DNA of 64,000 nucleotides from an uncultured SAR86 cluster bacterium (GTDB lineage Bacteria; Pseudomonadota; Gammaproteobacteria; Magnimaribacterales; D2472), in the NCBI GenBank assembly GCA_902591925.1, contig CACJCN010000003.1, positions 81,825-145,824 of the forward strand, written 5' to 3'. Within the stretch, counting starts at the first letter, position 1, and each line of letters starts with the position of its first letter. The notes below the pieces were generated by a model. That model saw only the letters and a program-made list of their open reading frames with translations. It was not told where the DNA came from and did not search any database. Positions 55,579-64,000 of this stretch are shown here, one piece after another. The position numbers and the translations under genes were made by a program.

Positions 55579-57130
55579 TATAAATAAAGAATCCTCTGGC
55601 GGATTATTCACTAATTTAAGAAAAGTTATTTCTGGAACAGGCCTTTCAAGAATATTTGGTTTGATTAGAGATATTTCAACAACAAACCTTCTGGGCGCAT
55701 CAATATTTCATGATATTTTTGTAATCTGTCTAAAGATTCCAAACTTGTTTAGAAGGTTTTTTGCCGAAGGAGCTTTCAATCAAGCATTTATACCAATATA
55801 CAGTGATTATGAAAAAGAAAATAATTCAGACAGTACGTTTGAGTTTTTAAATTCCCTTGCTGGAATTCTCATAACTACATTATTTATTTTTACTTTAATC
55901 GTATTAATTTTTGCACCAATATTTATTTTTATTTTTGCTCCTGGTTTTTATTTTGATCCTGTAAAAAAAGATTTGGCAATTAATGTTTTGAGAATAATGT
56001 TTCCGTATCTAGCTTTAATTTCACTGGTAGCCTTTGCAGGCGGGATTCAAAATACTCATAAGAGATTCTCAATTCCAGCTTACACACCTGTTTTTTTTAA
56101 TTTATCCCTAATAATTGCTGCAGTGGCAATTGCGCCAAAGTACGAAATGCCTATTTATGTTCTTGCGTGGGGAGTTTTGTTAGCAGGTATAGTTCAGCTT
56201 CTCATTCAAATTTTACCTTTATGGAGAATAAACAGATTACCAATTCCAAGGCTTAATTTTAATAACCCAGGCGTAAAGAAGTTTTTTAGACTAATTGTTC
56301 CGGCAGTTTTAGCTGGCGGAATCATTCAAATTAATTTACTCATAGATACAATTTTTGCATCTTTACTAGAAACAGGAAGTCCAACTTGGCTATATATTTC
56401 TGACAGATTAATTCAGTTTCCAATGGGAATTTTTGCGATTGCAATTGGCACAGTGTTACTGCCAACGCTATCAAAATTTGATCTTAATCATGAAAAGGAT
56501 AAATTTATTGAAGGAATACATAAGGGCCAAAAATTTGTTTTATATATTGGATTACCATCTTTAATAGGTTTATTTTTCTGTGCAGAAGACTTGATAAGTA
56601 CTATTTTTTACAGAGGTGCTTTTTCATCAATGGATGTTATTAATTCATCTTATAGTCTGATGGCATTTTCATTTGGATTGCCCTTTTTTATGCTCATGAA
56701 AGTTTTAACTCCAGCATTTTTTGCAAGAAAGGATACCAAAACACCAATGTACGTTGCTCTAGCATCGTTATTTTTGAATGTGATATTTAATTATTATTTA
56801 GCATTTGCTTTAGATTATGGGCACGTAGGCATTGCAATTGGCAGTTCTTTAGCAGCTATAATTAGCGTATTAACTCTAGAAATTGTTTTGTATAGAGATG
56901 GGTTTATTAAATCAAAGAGCATTATAAATAAATTTAGTTTTAACTTATTTATTTCGAGCTTATTTTTAATAATTTTTTTATATTTTTATACTTCAGAGAT
57001 AAATTTTATAACATTAACCCAAGTTGAAAGGATATTTTATTTATCAATTGAAGTCTTTGCTTCTGTAGTTATTTATTTTTCAATTTCAAGATTAATGTTA
57101 AATAAGCCACTCAGATTTTTATTTGATTAA
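55562..57130 (+). CDS. murJ: Lipid II flippase MurJ
   Basis: Moves lipid II across the inner membrane for peptidoglycan synthesis. The 522 residues have about fourteen transmembrane segments and family stretches [14 protein letters not shown] near 26-39, [20 protein letters not shown], the [14 protein letters not shown] region and [15 protein letters not shown] near 386-400. TTG at 55562 inside msrB is the only usual start codon before the conserved N-terminus; a GTG or ATG is not available nearby. ribF follows. In many gammaproteobacteria rpsT lies between murJ and ribF or next to them; it is not here. Confidence 0.94.
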   Translation: MNKINNINKESSGGLFTNLRKVISGTGLSRIFGLIRDISTTNLLGASIFHDIFVICLKIPNLFRRFFAEGAFNQAFIPIYSDYEKENNSDSTFEFLNSLAGILITTLFIFTLIVLIFAPIFIFIFAPGFYFDPVKKDLAINVLRIMFPYLALISLVAFAGGIQNTHKRFSIPAYTPVFFNLSLIIAAVAIAPKYEMPIYVLAWGVLLAGIVQLLIQILPLWRINRLPIPRLNFNNPGVKKFFRLIVPAVLAGGIIQINLLIDTIFASLLETGSPTWLYISDRLIQFPMGIFAIAIGTVLLPTLSKFDLNHEKDKFIEGIHKGQKFVLYIGLPSLIGLFFCAEDLISTIFYRGAFSSMDVINSSYSLMAFSFGLPFFMLMKVLTPAFFARKDTKTPMYVALASLFLNVIFNYYLAFALDYGHVGIAIGSSLAAIISVLTLEIVLYRDGFIKSKSIINKFSFNLFISSLFLIIFLYFYTSEINFITLTQVERIFYLSIEVFASVVIYFSISRLMLNKPLRFLFD

Positions 57131-57131
57131 A

Positions 57132-58094
57132 ATGTATTTAATAAGAGGTCAACACAACTTAAAGTTATTTAAATCAAGACATCCCAATGTTCTTTTATCA
57201 GGAACAATAGGGAATTTTGATGGATTGCACTTAGGACATCAGGCAATTTTAGAAAAAATAAAAAATAATGCACAAAAATATAATGCAAAAACAATAGTTT
57301 TTTTTACTGAGCCCCATGCTGCAGAATATTTTTCTAAAGTAAGAGATAAGAATCAAATTCCACCTCCAAGAATATGCCCATGGAGAGAAAAATTTCAACT
57401 TCTAAAGAAAAGTAAAATAGATTTTGCTTGTTTTTTAAAATTTAATAGCAAACTTAGAACAATGTCACCTGATGACTTCATTTCTCAAATTTTAGATTCA
57501 ATAAATTTAGTAAGTTTTACTGTAGGAGATGATTTCCGATTTGGAGCAGGCAGAAAAGGGGATACTGATTTATTAAAAAATTGGGGAGAAAAAAAAGGAA
57601 TTTTGGTAGAAAACACCGAAACAATAACCTTGGATGGTCAAAGAGTAAGCAGCACAAGAATAAGAGAGGAACTCTTAAATAACAATTTTAATAATGCTGA
57701 AAAATTGCTTGGAAGACCATATACATTTTCAGGAAAAATCGTTCATGGACAACATTTAGGAAGAACGATTAATATTCCAACGGCAAATATATGGCTACCT
57801 AATCAAAGATTGCCAATTAAGGGAGTTTATGCAGTCAAATGCAAATTAAATGATCTTAGTTTAAATGGGATAGCTAATATGGGTGTTAGACCAACTGTTG
57901 GTGGTGAAAAACCAGTATTAGAAGTTCACTTATTTGAATTTAATGAGAACATTTATTCCCAGAGATTACGTGTCAAATTTGTAAAAAAAATAAGAGACGA
58001 AAAGAAATTTGATAATTTAGACATGTTAAAATCACAAATCCAAGAGGACATATCAATAGCAAAAAATATTTTACAAAATTCCGATGACAGTTAA
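57132..58094 (+). CDS. ribF: Bifunctional riboflavin kinase/FAD synthetase
   Basis: Turns riboflavin into FMN and FAD. The 320 residues have the FAD synthetase domain (GNFDGLHLGHQAIL near 27-40, GDDFRFGAGRKGD near 134-146, SSTRIREEL) and the C-terminal flavokinase domain (GHQHLGRT-like HGQHLGRTINIPTANI and YAVKCKL, GIANMGVRPTV). I choose ATG 57132 because MYLIRGQHNL matches the family start; a TTG at 57123 would add three residues. ileS overlaps by 11 bases. Confidence 0.96.
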   Translation: MYLIRGQHNLKLFKSRHPNVLLSGTIGNFDGLHLGHQAILEKIKNNAQKYNAKTIVFFTEPHAAEYFSKVRDKNQIPPPRICPWREKFQLLKKSKIDFACFLKFNSKLRTMSPDDFISQILDSINLVSFTVGDDFRFGAGRKGDTDLLKNWGEKKGILVENTETITLDGQRVSSTRIREELLNNNFNNAEKLLGRPYTFSGKIVHGQHLGRTINIPTANIWLPNQRLPIKGVYAVKCKLNDLSLNGIANMGVRPTVGGEKPVLEVHLFEFNENIYSQRLRVKFVKKIRDEKKFDNLDMLKSQIQEDISIAKNILQNSDDS

Positions 58095-60855
58095 CTATAG
58101 AGATACATTAAATCTTCCAGATACTGATTTTTCAATGAAGGCTGGATTGCCCAGAAAAGAACCAGAGATATTGGATTTGTGGTCCAAAACAGATTTATAT
58201 GGAAAGATTAGAAAAAAATATGAGAATAAAGAACTATTTCTCTTACACGATGGGCCTCCATATGCAAACGGAGACATCCATTTAGGACACTCAGTTAATA
58301 AAATCCTTAAGGATATAACTATAAAATTTAAAACCCTTCAAGGATTTAATGCTCCTTATGTGCCGGGTTGGGACTGTCATGGACTTCCAATTGAACTCAA
58401 TGTTGAAAAGAAACATGGAAAAAATAGCGAACTCGTGAAAAATAAAGAAAGTTTTCAAAAAGCCTGTAAAGAATATGCTGAAAGCCAAATTAATAATCAA
58501 TTAAATGATTTTAAAAGATTGGGAGTATTTGGTGATTGGGAAAATTCATATAAATCGTTAGATCCAAAATTTGAAGCAGACATTGTTAGGTCTTTAGGTG
58601 CTATTTTTAGAGAAGGTCACCTAGAAAAAGGTGAGAAGCCCGTTCATTGGTGCCAAGAAAGTGGGTCATCACTAGCAGAGGCAGAGGTTGAGTATATTGA
58701 TAAAACATCAAAAGCAATTGATGTTTCATTCAAAGTAGATGATTCATCTTTAGAGAAGGTAAAAGATTTGTTTAGTTTTAAGGATCTAGACGAAATTTTC
58801 TTTGTTATTTGGACAACAACGCCATGGACAATTCCTTCAAATGTAGCTGTTTGTATTAATCCTGAATTCGAATACTCACTCATTAGTATGCAAAATAAAT
58901 TTTATGTAATTGCATTTGAGATGATTGATCAATGCTCCAAAAGATGGAAGCAAAAATTTGATGTTATATCGACAATAAAAGGCAATAAATTAATTGATAT
59001 TGACCTTATCCATCCTTTTTTAAAAAGAAAATCAGTTCTACTTCATGCAGATCATGTCACTACTGAAACAGGAACAGGTTGTGTTCATACCGCTCCTGCT
59101 CATGGTATGGATGATTATTTAATATGTAAGAAAAACAATATTGAAACTATCCATTCGCTTAATAATAAGGGTTTCTTCAAAGATGAGCTTGATTTTATTG
59201 CAGGACTACCAGCTATGAAAGCAGACCCGCTTATTGTTGAAAAATTACAAGAACATAACGCTCTAATTAATATCGAAGACTATCATCATTCTTATCCTCA
59301 TTGTTGGAGAAGAAAAACGCCTTTAATTTTTACATCTACTCCACAATGGTTTATTTCTATGGATAAAAATAACTTAAACAAAGATGCTCTTGAGCTAATT
59401 AAAAGTGTTAATTGGGAACCCTCTTGGGGCCTTCAAAGAATTGAATCTATGCTTACCGATAGGCCTGATTGGTGTATTTCAAGACAGAGAAACTGGGGTG
59501 TTCCTATAACTTTGGTGGTTCATAAAGATACTGGTGAAATACATCCTGATCAAGATAGTCTATTTGAAAAATTTGCACGAATTATTGAAAAAGATGGAAT
59601 TTCTGCTTGGGATACCTTAGATTTGAAAGATTATATCGATGATCATGAAGATTATATTAAAACCTCTGATTCACTTGATGTTTGGTTTGATTCTGGGGTA
59701 ACCCACTTCGCAGTTTCTGCAAAAAGATTTGGCGCTAATGTTGTTGCCGATCTTTACTTAGAGGGCTCAGATCAACATAGGGGATGGTTCCAATCATCAT
59801 TATTAACAAGTATAGCAATGAATAAATCAGTGCCGTATAAAACGGTTCTTACTCATGGATTTGTTGTAGACGAAAAAGGAAGAAAACAATCAAAATCACT
59901 TGGAAATGTTGTCTCTCCGCAGAAAGTCTGGGATAGCCTAGGAGCAGATATCTTAAGGCTTTGGGTAGCCTCAACAGATTTTAGAAGTGAAATGGTAGCA
60001 TCTGACGAAATATTGAAGAGAACTTCAGATCAATACAGACGAATAAGGAATACTTTTAGATTTATTTTAGGAAATTTAAGCGATTTTAGTGATAAAGATA
60101 AAATTATGTTTGAAGATCAAGTTGAACTTGATAAATGGATTATAAATGAGATAAAAACCCTTCAAAAAGAAGTCATAAGCTTATATGAATCTTTTTCTTA
60201 CCACAAAGCAATTCAAAAAATACATAATTTTTGTGTTAACGAATTAGGAGGAGTATATCTGGATATAATTAAAGATAGGCTTTATACATGCAAAAATGAT
60301 TCTTTAGCAAGAAGATCTTGTCAAACAAGCCTTGACTGTATTTTGAATGTTTTAGTAAGGCTTATTTCTCCAATACTTTCCTATACTGCAGAAGAAATTT
60401 GGCAAACAAGTGACAGATTGAATAGTCAGCAAGACTCTGTTTTTCTCTCCAACTTTGAAAATTTTGAAGAGGATTCTAAATCAAATATTAATCAATCTGA
60501 ATGGAAAAGAATTTTTGAGATTAAAGATGCTGTCAATCAAACAATAGAGGAAATGAGGAATGAAAATACAATTAAAGGATCACTTGATTCAATTGTAGAT
60601 ATTAAGGCTACTCCAGATGACATGAGTATTCTTAAAAAGCTTGGAGAAGAACTTCACTTTTTATTTATCTCTTCAGAGGCAAACCTAAGTAAAGGAAAAA
60701 GCTTTAAAATTAAAGTCAATCCTTCAAATAATACCAAATGTGTAAGATGTTGGCATAGATGTTCATCAGTGGGATCAAACAAAGAACATCCCGAGTTATG
60801 TAATAGATGCATTGATAATATAGAAAATGATGGCGAGCAAAGAAAATCTGTATAG
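58084..60855 (+). CDS. ileS: Isoleucyl-tRNA synthetase
   Basis: Charges tRNA-Ile. The 923 residues have the class I HIGH motif as HLGH (in GDIHLGHSVNKIL near 66-78), the CP1 editing domain (ETGTGCVHTAPAHGMDDY), and the zinc-binding C-terminus CVRCWHRCSS...LCNRCID. The KMSKS motif reads KQSKS in EKGRKQSKSLGN, with Met replaced by Gln. Otherwise the chain follows the E. coli enzyme (938 residues). It is set between ribF and lspA, the usual order, and overlaps both. Confidence 0.97.
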   Translation: MTVNYRDTLNLPDTDFSMKAGLPRKEPEILDLWSKTDLYGKIRKKYENKELFLLHDGPPYANGDIHLGHSVNKILKDITIKFKTLQGFNAPYVPGWDCHGLPIELNVEKKHGKNSELVKNKESFQKACKEYAESQINNQLNDFKRLGVFGDWENSYKSLDPKFEADIVRSLGAIFREGHLEKGEKPVHWCQESGSSLAEAEVEYIDKTSKAIDVSFKVDDSSLEKVKDLFSFKDLDEIFFVIWTTTPWTIPSNVAVCINPEFEYSLISMQNKFYVIAFEMIDQCSKRWKQKFDVISTIKGNKLIDIDLIHPFLKRKSVLLHADHVTTETGTGCVHTAPAHGMDDYLICKKNNIETIHSLNNKGFFKDELDFIAGLPAMKADPLIVEKLQEHNALINIEDYHHSYPHCWRRKTPLIFTSTPQWFISMDKNNLNKDALELIKSVNWEPSWGLQRIESMLTDRPDWCISRQRNWGVPITLVVHKDTGEIHPDQDSLFEKFARIIEKDGISAWDTLDLKDYIDDHEDYIKTSDSLDVWFDSGVTHFAVSAKRFGANVVADLYLEGSDQHRGWFQSSLLTSIAMNKSVPYKTVLTHGFVVDEKGRKQSKSLGNVVSPQKVWDSLGADILRLWVASTDFRSEMVASDEILKRTSDQYRRIRNTFRFILGNLSDFSDKDKIMFEDQVELDKWIINEIKTLQKEVISLYESFSYHKAIQKIHNFCVNELGGVYLDIIKDRLYTCKNDSLARRSCQTSLDCILNVLVRLISPILSYTAEEIWQTSDRLNSQQDSVFLSNFENFEEDSKSNINQSEWKRIFEIKDAVNQTIEEMRNENTIKGSLDSIVDIKATPDDMSILKKLGEELHFLFISSEANLSKGKSFKIKVNPSNNTKCVRCWHRCSSVGSNKEHPELCNRCIDNIENDGEQRKSV

Positions 60856-61312
60856 CTATAGATTTATATTAGTTATTTTTTTCCTAGTATTAATAGATAT
60901 ATCCTCAAAAGTTTTTGCAAATAGTTATTTGTTATTTGGAGAATCAATAAAAACTTTTTTTCCTTTCATTGAACTTCTACTAATTTACAATTCAGGAATT
61001 GCTTTTGGAATTTTTGATAATAAGGGTGAGTTGGCTTCAAATTTATTATTGATATTAACTATATTGATTACTCTTTATCTTTTATGGATGATCATCAATG
61101 AAACTAAAGACAGAAATAAAATTGCTTTGTCATTTATAACTAGCGGCGCGATTGGCAATGTCCTTGATAGAATTAATGATGGGAGCGTAACAGACTTTCT
61201 TCATTTGAAAATATATAATTACTCGCTTTTTGTATTTAATTTAGCTGATGCATTTATAACGATAGGCGCAATATTAATTATGTACTTTGAATTTAAAGAT
61301 TATTTGAAATGA
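60827..61312 (+). CDS. lspA: Lipoprotein signal peptidase LspA
   Basis: Inner-membrane aspartyl protease that removes the signal peptide of lipoproteins such as Pal, BamB and BamC encoded in this window. The 161 residues show four transmembrane segments, NSGIAFGIF near 62-70, and the two catalytic Asp in GNVLDRINDGSVTDFLHL and FNLADAFI. The gene begins ATGATG within the ileS 3' end (29-base overlap) and overlaps ispH by 4 bases. fkpB, common between lspA and ispH, is absent. Confidence 0.96.
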   Translation: MMASKENLYSYRFILVIFFLVLIDISSKVFANSYLLFGESIKTFFPFIELLLIYNSGIAFGIFDNKGELASNLLLILTILITLYLLWMIINETKDRNKIALSFITSGAIGNVLDRINDGSVTDFLHLKIYNYSLFVFNLADAFITIGAILIMYFEFKDYLK

Positions 61313-62247
61313 CTAAAGAAATAAAATTAGCCAACCCACGAGGCTTTTGTGCTGGTGTTGATAGAGCTATAGACATTGTAAATAAAGCTCTTGATATATA
61401 TGGAGCTCCTGTGTATGTGAAACATGAAGTTGTTCACAATAAAGTAGTTGTGGATGATTTAAGAAATAGGGGTGCAGTATTTGTGGAGGAAATTGATGAG
61501 ATTCCTGATGATTCATTAGTAATTTTTAGTGCCCATGGAGTATCCAGCGAAGTAGAGGAGACTACTAAGGCAAGAAATCTAAATTTTTTTGATGCCACAT
61601 GCCCTTTAGTTACCAAAGTTCATATGGAAGTAAGAAAACATGCTAAAGCAAATAGAGATATTATTTTAATTGGCCATGAAGGCCATCCAGAAGTTGAGGG
61701 TACGATGGGCCGTCATATAAATTCGGAAAATAGTTCAATATATTTAGTTCAAGATGAGAATGATGCAATAAATATTAATGTAAACAATAGCGAAAGTCTT
61801 GCTCTTGTCACTCAGACAACACTAAGTGTTGATGAGACAATTTCGATAATAGATATACTAAGAAAAAGATTTCCAAATATTGAAGTTCCAAAAAAAGATG
61901 ATATTTGTTATGCAACACAAAACAGGCAAGATGCTGTAAAACAGCTAGCTCTTGAATCAGATTATATTATTGTAGTCGGATCAAAAAATAGCTCAAACTC
62001 GAATAGACTTAAAGAGCTTGCTGAAAAATGTGGTTGTAAATCAACTTTAATAGATGAATTTTCAGATTTAAATCTTGAGGATATTAAAAAATGTAAAAAT
62101 ATTGCTATTACAGCTGGAGCATCTGCTCCAGAATCAAGAGTTATGGAAATCGCAAAATCTCTTGAAGATTATTTTGGTGCAAAGCTTATTGAGGATGGCG
62201 AAGATACTGAGAATGTTTATTTTAAAATGCCTCCTGGATTGAGATAA
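61309..62247 (+). CDS. ispH: 4-hydroxy-3-methylbut-2-enyl diphosphate reductase IspH
   Basis: Last step of the MEP pathway, giving IPP and DMAPP. The 312 residues carry the three [4Fe-4S] ligands Cys14 (RGFCAGVDRA), Cys98 (DATCPLVTKVH) and Cys200 (DDICYATQNRQ), with FSAHGVS and TQTTLSVDET between. The start overlaps the lspA stop by 4 bases and ampD follows with no spacer. Confidence 0.98.
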   Translation: MTKEIKLANPRGFCAGVDRAIDIVNKALDIYGAPVYVKHEVVHNKVVVDDLRNRGAVFVEEIDEIPDDSLVIFSAHGVSSEVEETTKARNLNFFDATCPLVTKVHMEVRKHAKANRDIILIGHEGHPEVEGTMGRHINSENSSIYLVQDENDAININVNNSESLALVTQTTLSVDETISIIDILRKRFPNIEVPKKDDICYATQNRQDAVKQLALESDYIIVVGSKNSSNSNRLKELAEKCGCKSTLIDEFSDLNLEDIKKCKNIAITAGASAPESRVMEIAKSLEDYFGAKLIEDGEDTENVYFKMPPGLR

Positions 62248-62787
62248 ATGGAAATTGAAAATCATATTTTTAAAAATATTAAATTCGTCGATTCTCCAAA
62301 TTTTAATGAAAGACCTGAAAACACAAAAATAAGCTTAATAGTAATTCACTCAATTAGCCTTCCGCCAAATGTTTACGGAAATAACTATGTAGAAGATTTT
62401 TTTATGAACAAACTCGTCATATCTGATCATGATTATTTTCAAGAGATTCAAGATATAAGAGTATCATCTCACCTTTATATAAAGAGAACTGGTGAAATTA
62501 TTCAATTTGTACCTTTAGACATGCGAGCATGGCATGCTGGCGAATCATCTTTTAAGGGCATTAAAGATTGTAATAACTATTCAATTGGAATTGAGCTGGA
62601 AGGAACAGACTGTGATGTTTATTCAAACGAACAATACAAATCATTGATTAAAATTTCAAAATTGATTATTAAAAATTATCCAGAAATAAATAAGGAAAAT
62701 ATCGTTGGCCATTCTGATATATCACCTGGAAGGAAAACAGATCCTGGTGATAAATTTGAATGGCGAAGATATTTAGATGCACTATGA
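62248..62787 (+). CDS. ampD: 1,6-anhydro-N-acetylmuramyl-L-alanine amidase AmpD
   Basis: Cytosolic zinc amidase that removes the peptide from anhydromuropeptides during wall recycling. The 179 residues have the amidase 2 fold with zinc and substrate motifs in LIVIHSISLPP, VSSHLYIKRTGEIIQFVPLD, AWHAGES and GHSDISPGRKTDPGDKFEW (His and Asp near 154-169). No signal peptide is seen, which fits AmpD rather than exported relatives. The stop overlaps the ampG start in an ATGA junction, so uptake and cleavage of muropeptides are coupled. Confidence 0.96.
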   Translation: MEIENHIFKNIKFVDSPNFNERPENTKISLIVIHSISLPPNVYGNNYVEDFFMNKLVISDHDYFQEIQDIRVSSHLYIKRTGEIIQFVPLDMRAWHAGESSFKGIKDCNNYSIGIELEGTDCDVYSNEQYKSLIKISKLIIKNYPEINKENIVGHSDISPGRKTDPGDKFEWRRYLDAL

Positions 62788-64000
62788 TTAAGAATGACTA
62801 TTTAAAAATAATGTCATTCTCGGGCTTTGGATTTGCCTCTGGTTTGCCTTATGTGTTAATTCTAATAACACTCACTGCATGGTTAAGGGATGTAGGCATA
62901 GATTTGAGTATTATTGGTTTTATAAGTTGGATTAGCTTAGCGTATTCAATTAAATTTCTTTGGGCACCATTTATAGATAGATTTTCGATACCTTTTTTTA
63001 ATATTTTTGGTTCACGAAGAAGTTGGATTGTTTTGATGCAAATCATAATAATTATTTCTTTATTTATACTCTCAACTATAAATCCAATAACAAATCTTTC
63101 TTTTTTTGCATTTATTGCTCTAATTATTGCTTTGGCAGGTTCGATACAAGATATTGCAATAGATGCCTATAGAATTGAAAGTGCTAAGCTAGAAGATCAA
63201 GGAAATTTAGCAGCTGGTTATCAGTTTGGATACAGAATTGCAATCTTAGTAGGGTCTTCTTTAGCACTAATAATCGCAGCTAATTTCTCTTGGTCATTTG
63301 CTTATCAATTAATGGCTTTAATATTTATTGTGAACATAGTCTTATCAATGCTCATTTCAAGTGAATCACAAAATCATGATCTTCAGAAGTTAAATCATAT
63401 AAATTCAATAATTGAACCAATAAAGGATTTCTTTTCTAGATTTGGAATAAAGATGGCTTCAATTCTTCTCTTAATTGTAGCCACATACAGATTAACTGAT
63501 ATTGTAATGGGCCCAATGGCAAATCCTTTTTATATTGATATGGGCTATACGCTTGAGGAAATAGGTTACATTGTGAAAGTAGTCGCATTAATTGCAACAA
63601 TTTTTGGAGTCTTTCTGGGTGGCATATTAATAAAAAGAATTGGTTTATATAAGTCATTAATTATTGGCGGTATTTTAGTCATGTTTACAAACTTATTTTT
63701 TTCTTATGCAGCTTTAAGTGAAAAAAATCTGACCTTGTTGGCTTCAATTGTAGCTTCCGATAGCATTGCAGCAGGAATTGTAGGTACTGTAAATATTACT
63801 TTCTTAACTAGTTTAGTTTCTCAAAAGTACACAGGATTTCAGTACGCATTATTGACCTCATTAATGGCATTCTTAGGAAAAATATTTGCAGGATTTTCTG
63901 GATTAATAGTTGAAAACTTTCAAAGTTTGTATGGATTTTCCTATGGCTGGATGTCTTTTTATATATTTACATCGATCTTAGCTTTGCCAGCAATACTAAT
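62784..64000 (+). CDS. ampG: Muropeptide permease AmpG, 5' part (cut by window end)
   Basis: Major-facilitator carrier that imports anhydromuropeptides for recycling by AmpD. The frame opens at ATG 62784 (MIKNDYLKIMSFSGFGFASG) and stays open to the window end, so about 405 codons are visible and the C-terminus is missing. Characteristic stretches are ASGLPYVLILITLTAWLRD near 18-36, LWAPFIDRF, GSIQDIAIDAYRIE near 117-130 and GYQFGYRIAIL. Many hydrophobic segments are present. The junction with ampD (4-base overlap) supports the assignment. Confidence 0.93.
   Translation, partial: MIKNDYLKIMSFSGFGFASGLPYVLILITLTAWLRDVGIDLSIIGFISWISLAYSIKFLWAPFIDRFSIPFFNIFGSRRSWIVLMQIIIIISLFILSTINPITNLSFFAFIALIIALAGSIQDIAIDAYRIESAKLEDQGNLAAGYQFGYRIAILVGSSLALIIAANFSWSFAYQLMALIFIVNIVLSMLISSESQNHDLQKLNHINSIIEPIKDFFSRFGIKMASILLLIVATYRLTDIVMGPMANPFYIDMGYTLEEIGYIVKVVALIATIFGVFLGGILIKRIGLYKSLIIGGILVMFTNLFFSYAALSEKNLTLLASIVASDSIAAGIVGTVNITFLTSLVSQKYTGFQYALLTSLMAFLGKIFAGFSGLIVENFQSLYGFSYGWMSFYIFTSILALPAIL

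Noticed and set aside
1..64000. CRISPR array, insertion sequence or prophage
   Set aside because: No regularly spaced repeats, transposase, integrase or phage structural gene was found; the gene content is core chromosome throughout.

Overview
The window is a dense stretch of core chromosome from an AT-rich gammaproteobacterium with a streamlined genome. The gene neighbourhoods are gammaproteobacterial: tolQRAB-pal-cpoB followed by tRNA-Lys, dapA-bamC-purC with bcp divergent, iscRSUA-fdx-iscX, rlmN-rodZ-ispG-hisS-yfgM-bamB-der, sdhCDAB-sucAB-lpd-sucCD, and murJ-ribF-ileS-lspA-ispH. Intergenic DNA is minimal, start and stop codons often overlap, and proteins sit near the short end of their families. 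A marine SAR86-type bacterium fits best, but that is inference: no rRNA is present. I see no phage, insertion sequence or CRISPR array.

Layout: 1-7015 holds pyrG (5' end outside the window), kdsA, eno, ftsB, a fused ispDF, surE, pcm, a DUF368 membrane protein and a 7Fe ferredoxin. 7072-9372 holds recA behind an almost perfect LexA box, then a thiolase. 9369-13546 holds an esterase, the proteasome-like Anbu peptidase, and a divergent ATP-grasp/alpha-E pair. 13543-17663 holds a short ProRS, an FmdB-type zinc ribbon, aspS and yebC. 17667-22718 holds a PD-(D/E)xK nuclease where ruvCAB normally lies, then ybgC, the Tol-Pal operon and tRNA-Lys. 22735-30618 holds a nucleotide-translocase-like carrier, bepA, perM, an isoaspartyl peptidase, bcp, dapA, bamC and purC. 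30649-33613 is the isc operon without hscBA. 33653-41511 holds ndk, rlmN, rodZ, ispG, hisS, yfgM, bamB and der. 41595-52390 is one long TCA-cycle operon. 52362-55578 holds a MATE exporter, an acetyltransferase with no usual start codon, a winged-helix protein and msrB. 55562-64000 holds murJ, ribF, ileS, lspA, ispH, ampD and the start of ampG (3' end outside the window).

How the genes work together: most serve the cell envelope (Kdo, peptidoglycan lipid carrier and recycling, outer membrane assembly, Tol-Pal, lipoproteins), isoprenoid synthesis (IspD, F, G and H all present), Fe-S cluster assembly, and central carbon flow through 2-oxoglutarate dehydrogenase and succinate dehydrogenase.

The points most worth checking are: the nuclease replacing ruvCAB; an acetyltransferase that apparently starts at AUU; an apparently leaderless, IscR-controlled iscR; loss of nlpD, rpoS, mutS, cinA and recX from between pcm and recA's usual neighbours; the Anbu cluster without its transglutaminase; and all six convergent gene pairs overlapping at their stop codons. 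No gene-free stretch exceeds 300 bases; the largest are 11031-11226 and 54527-54733.
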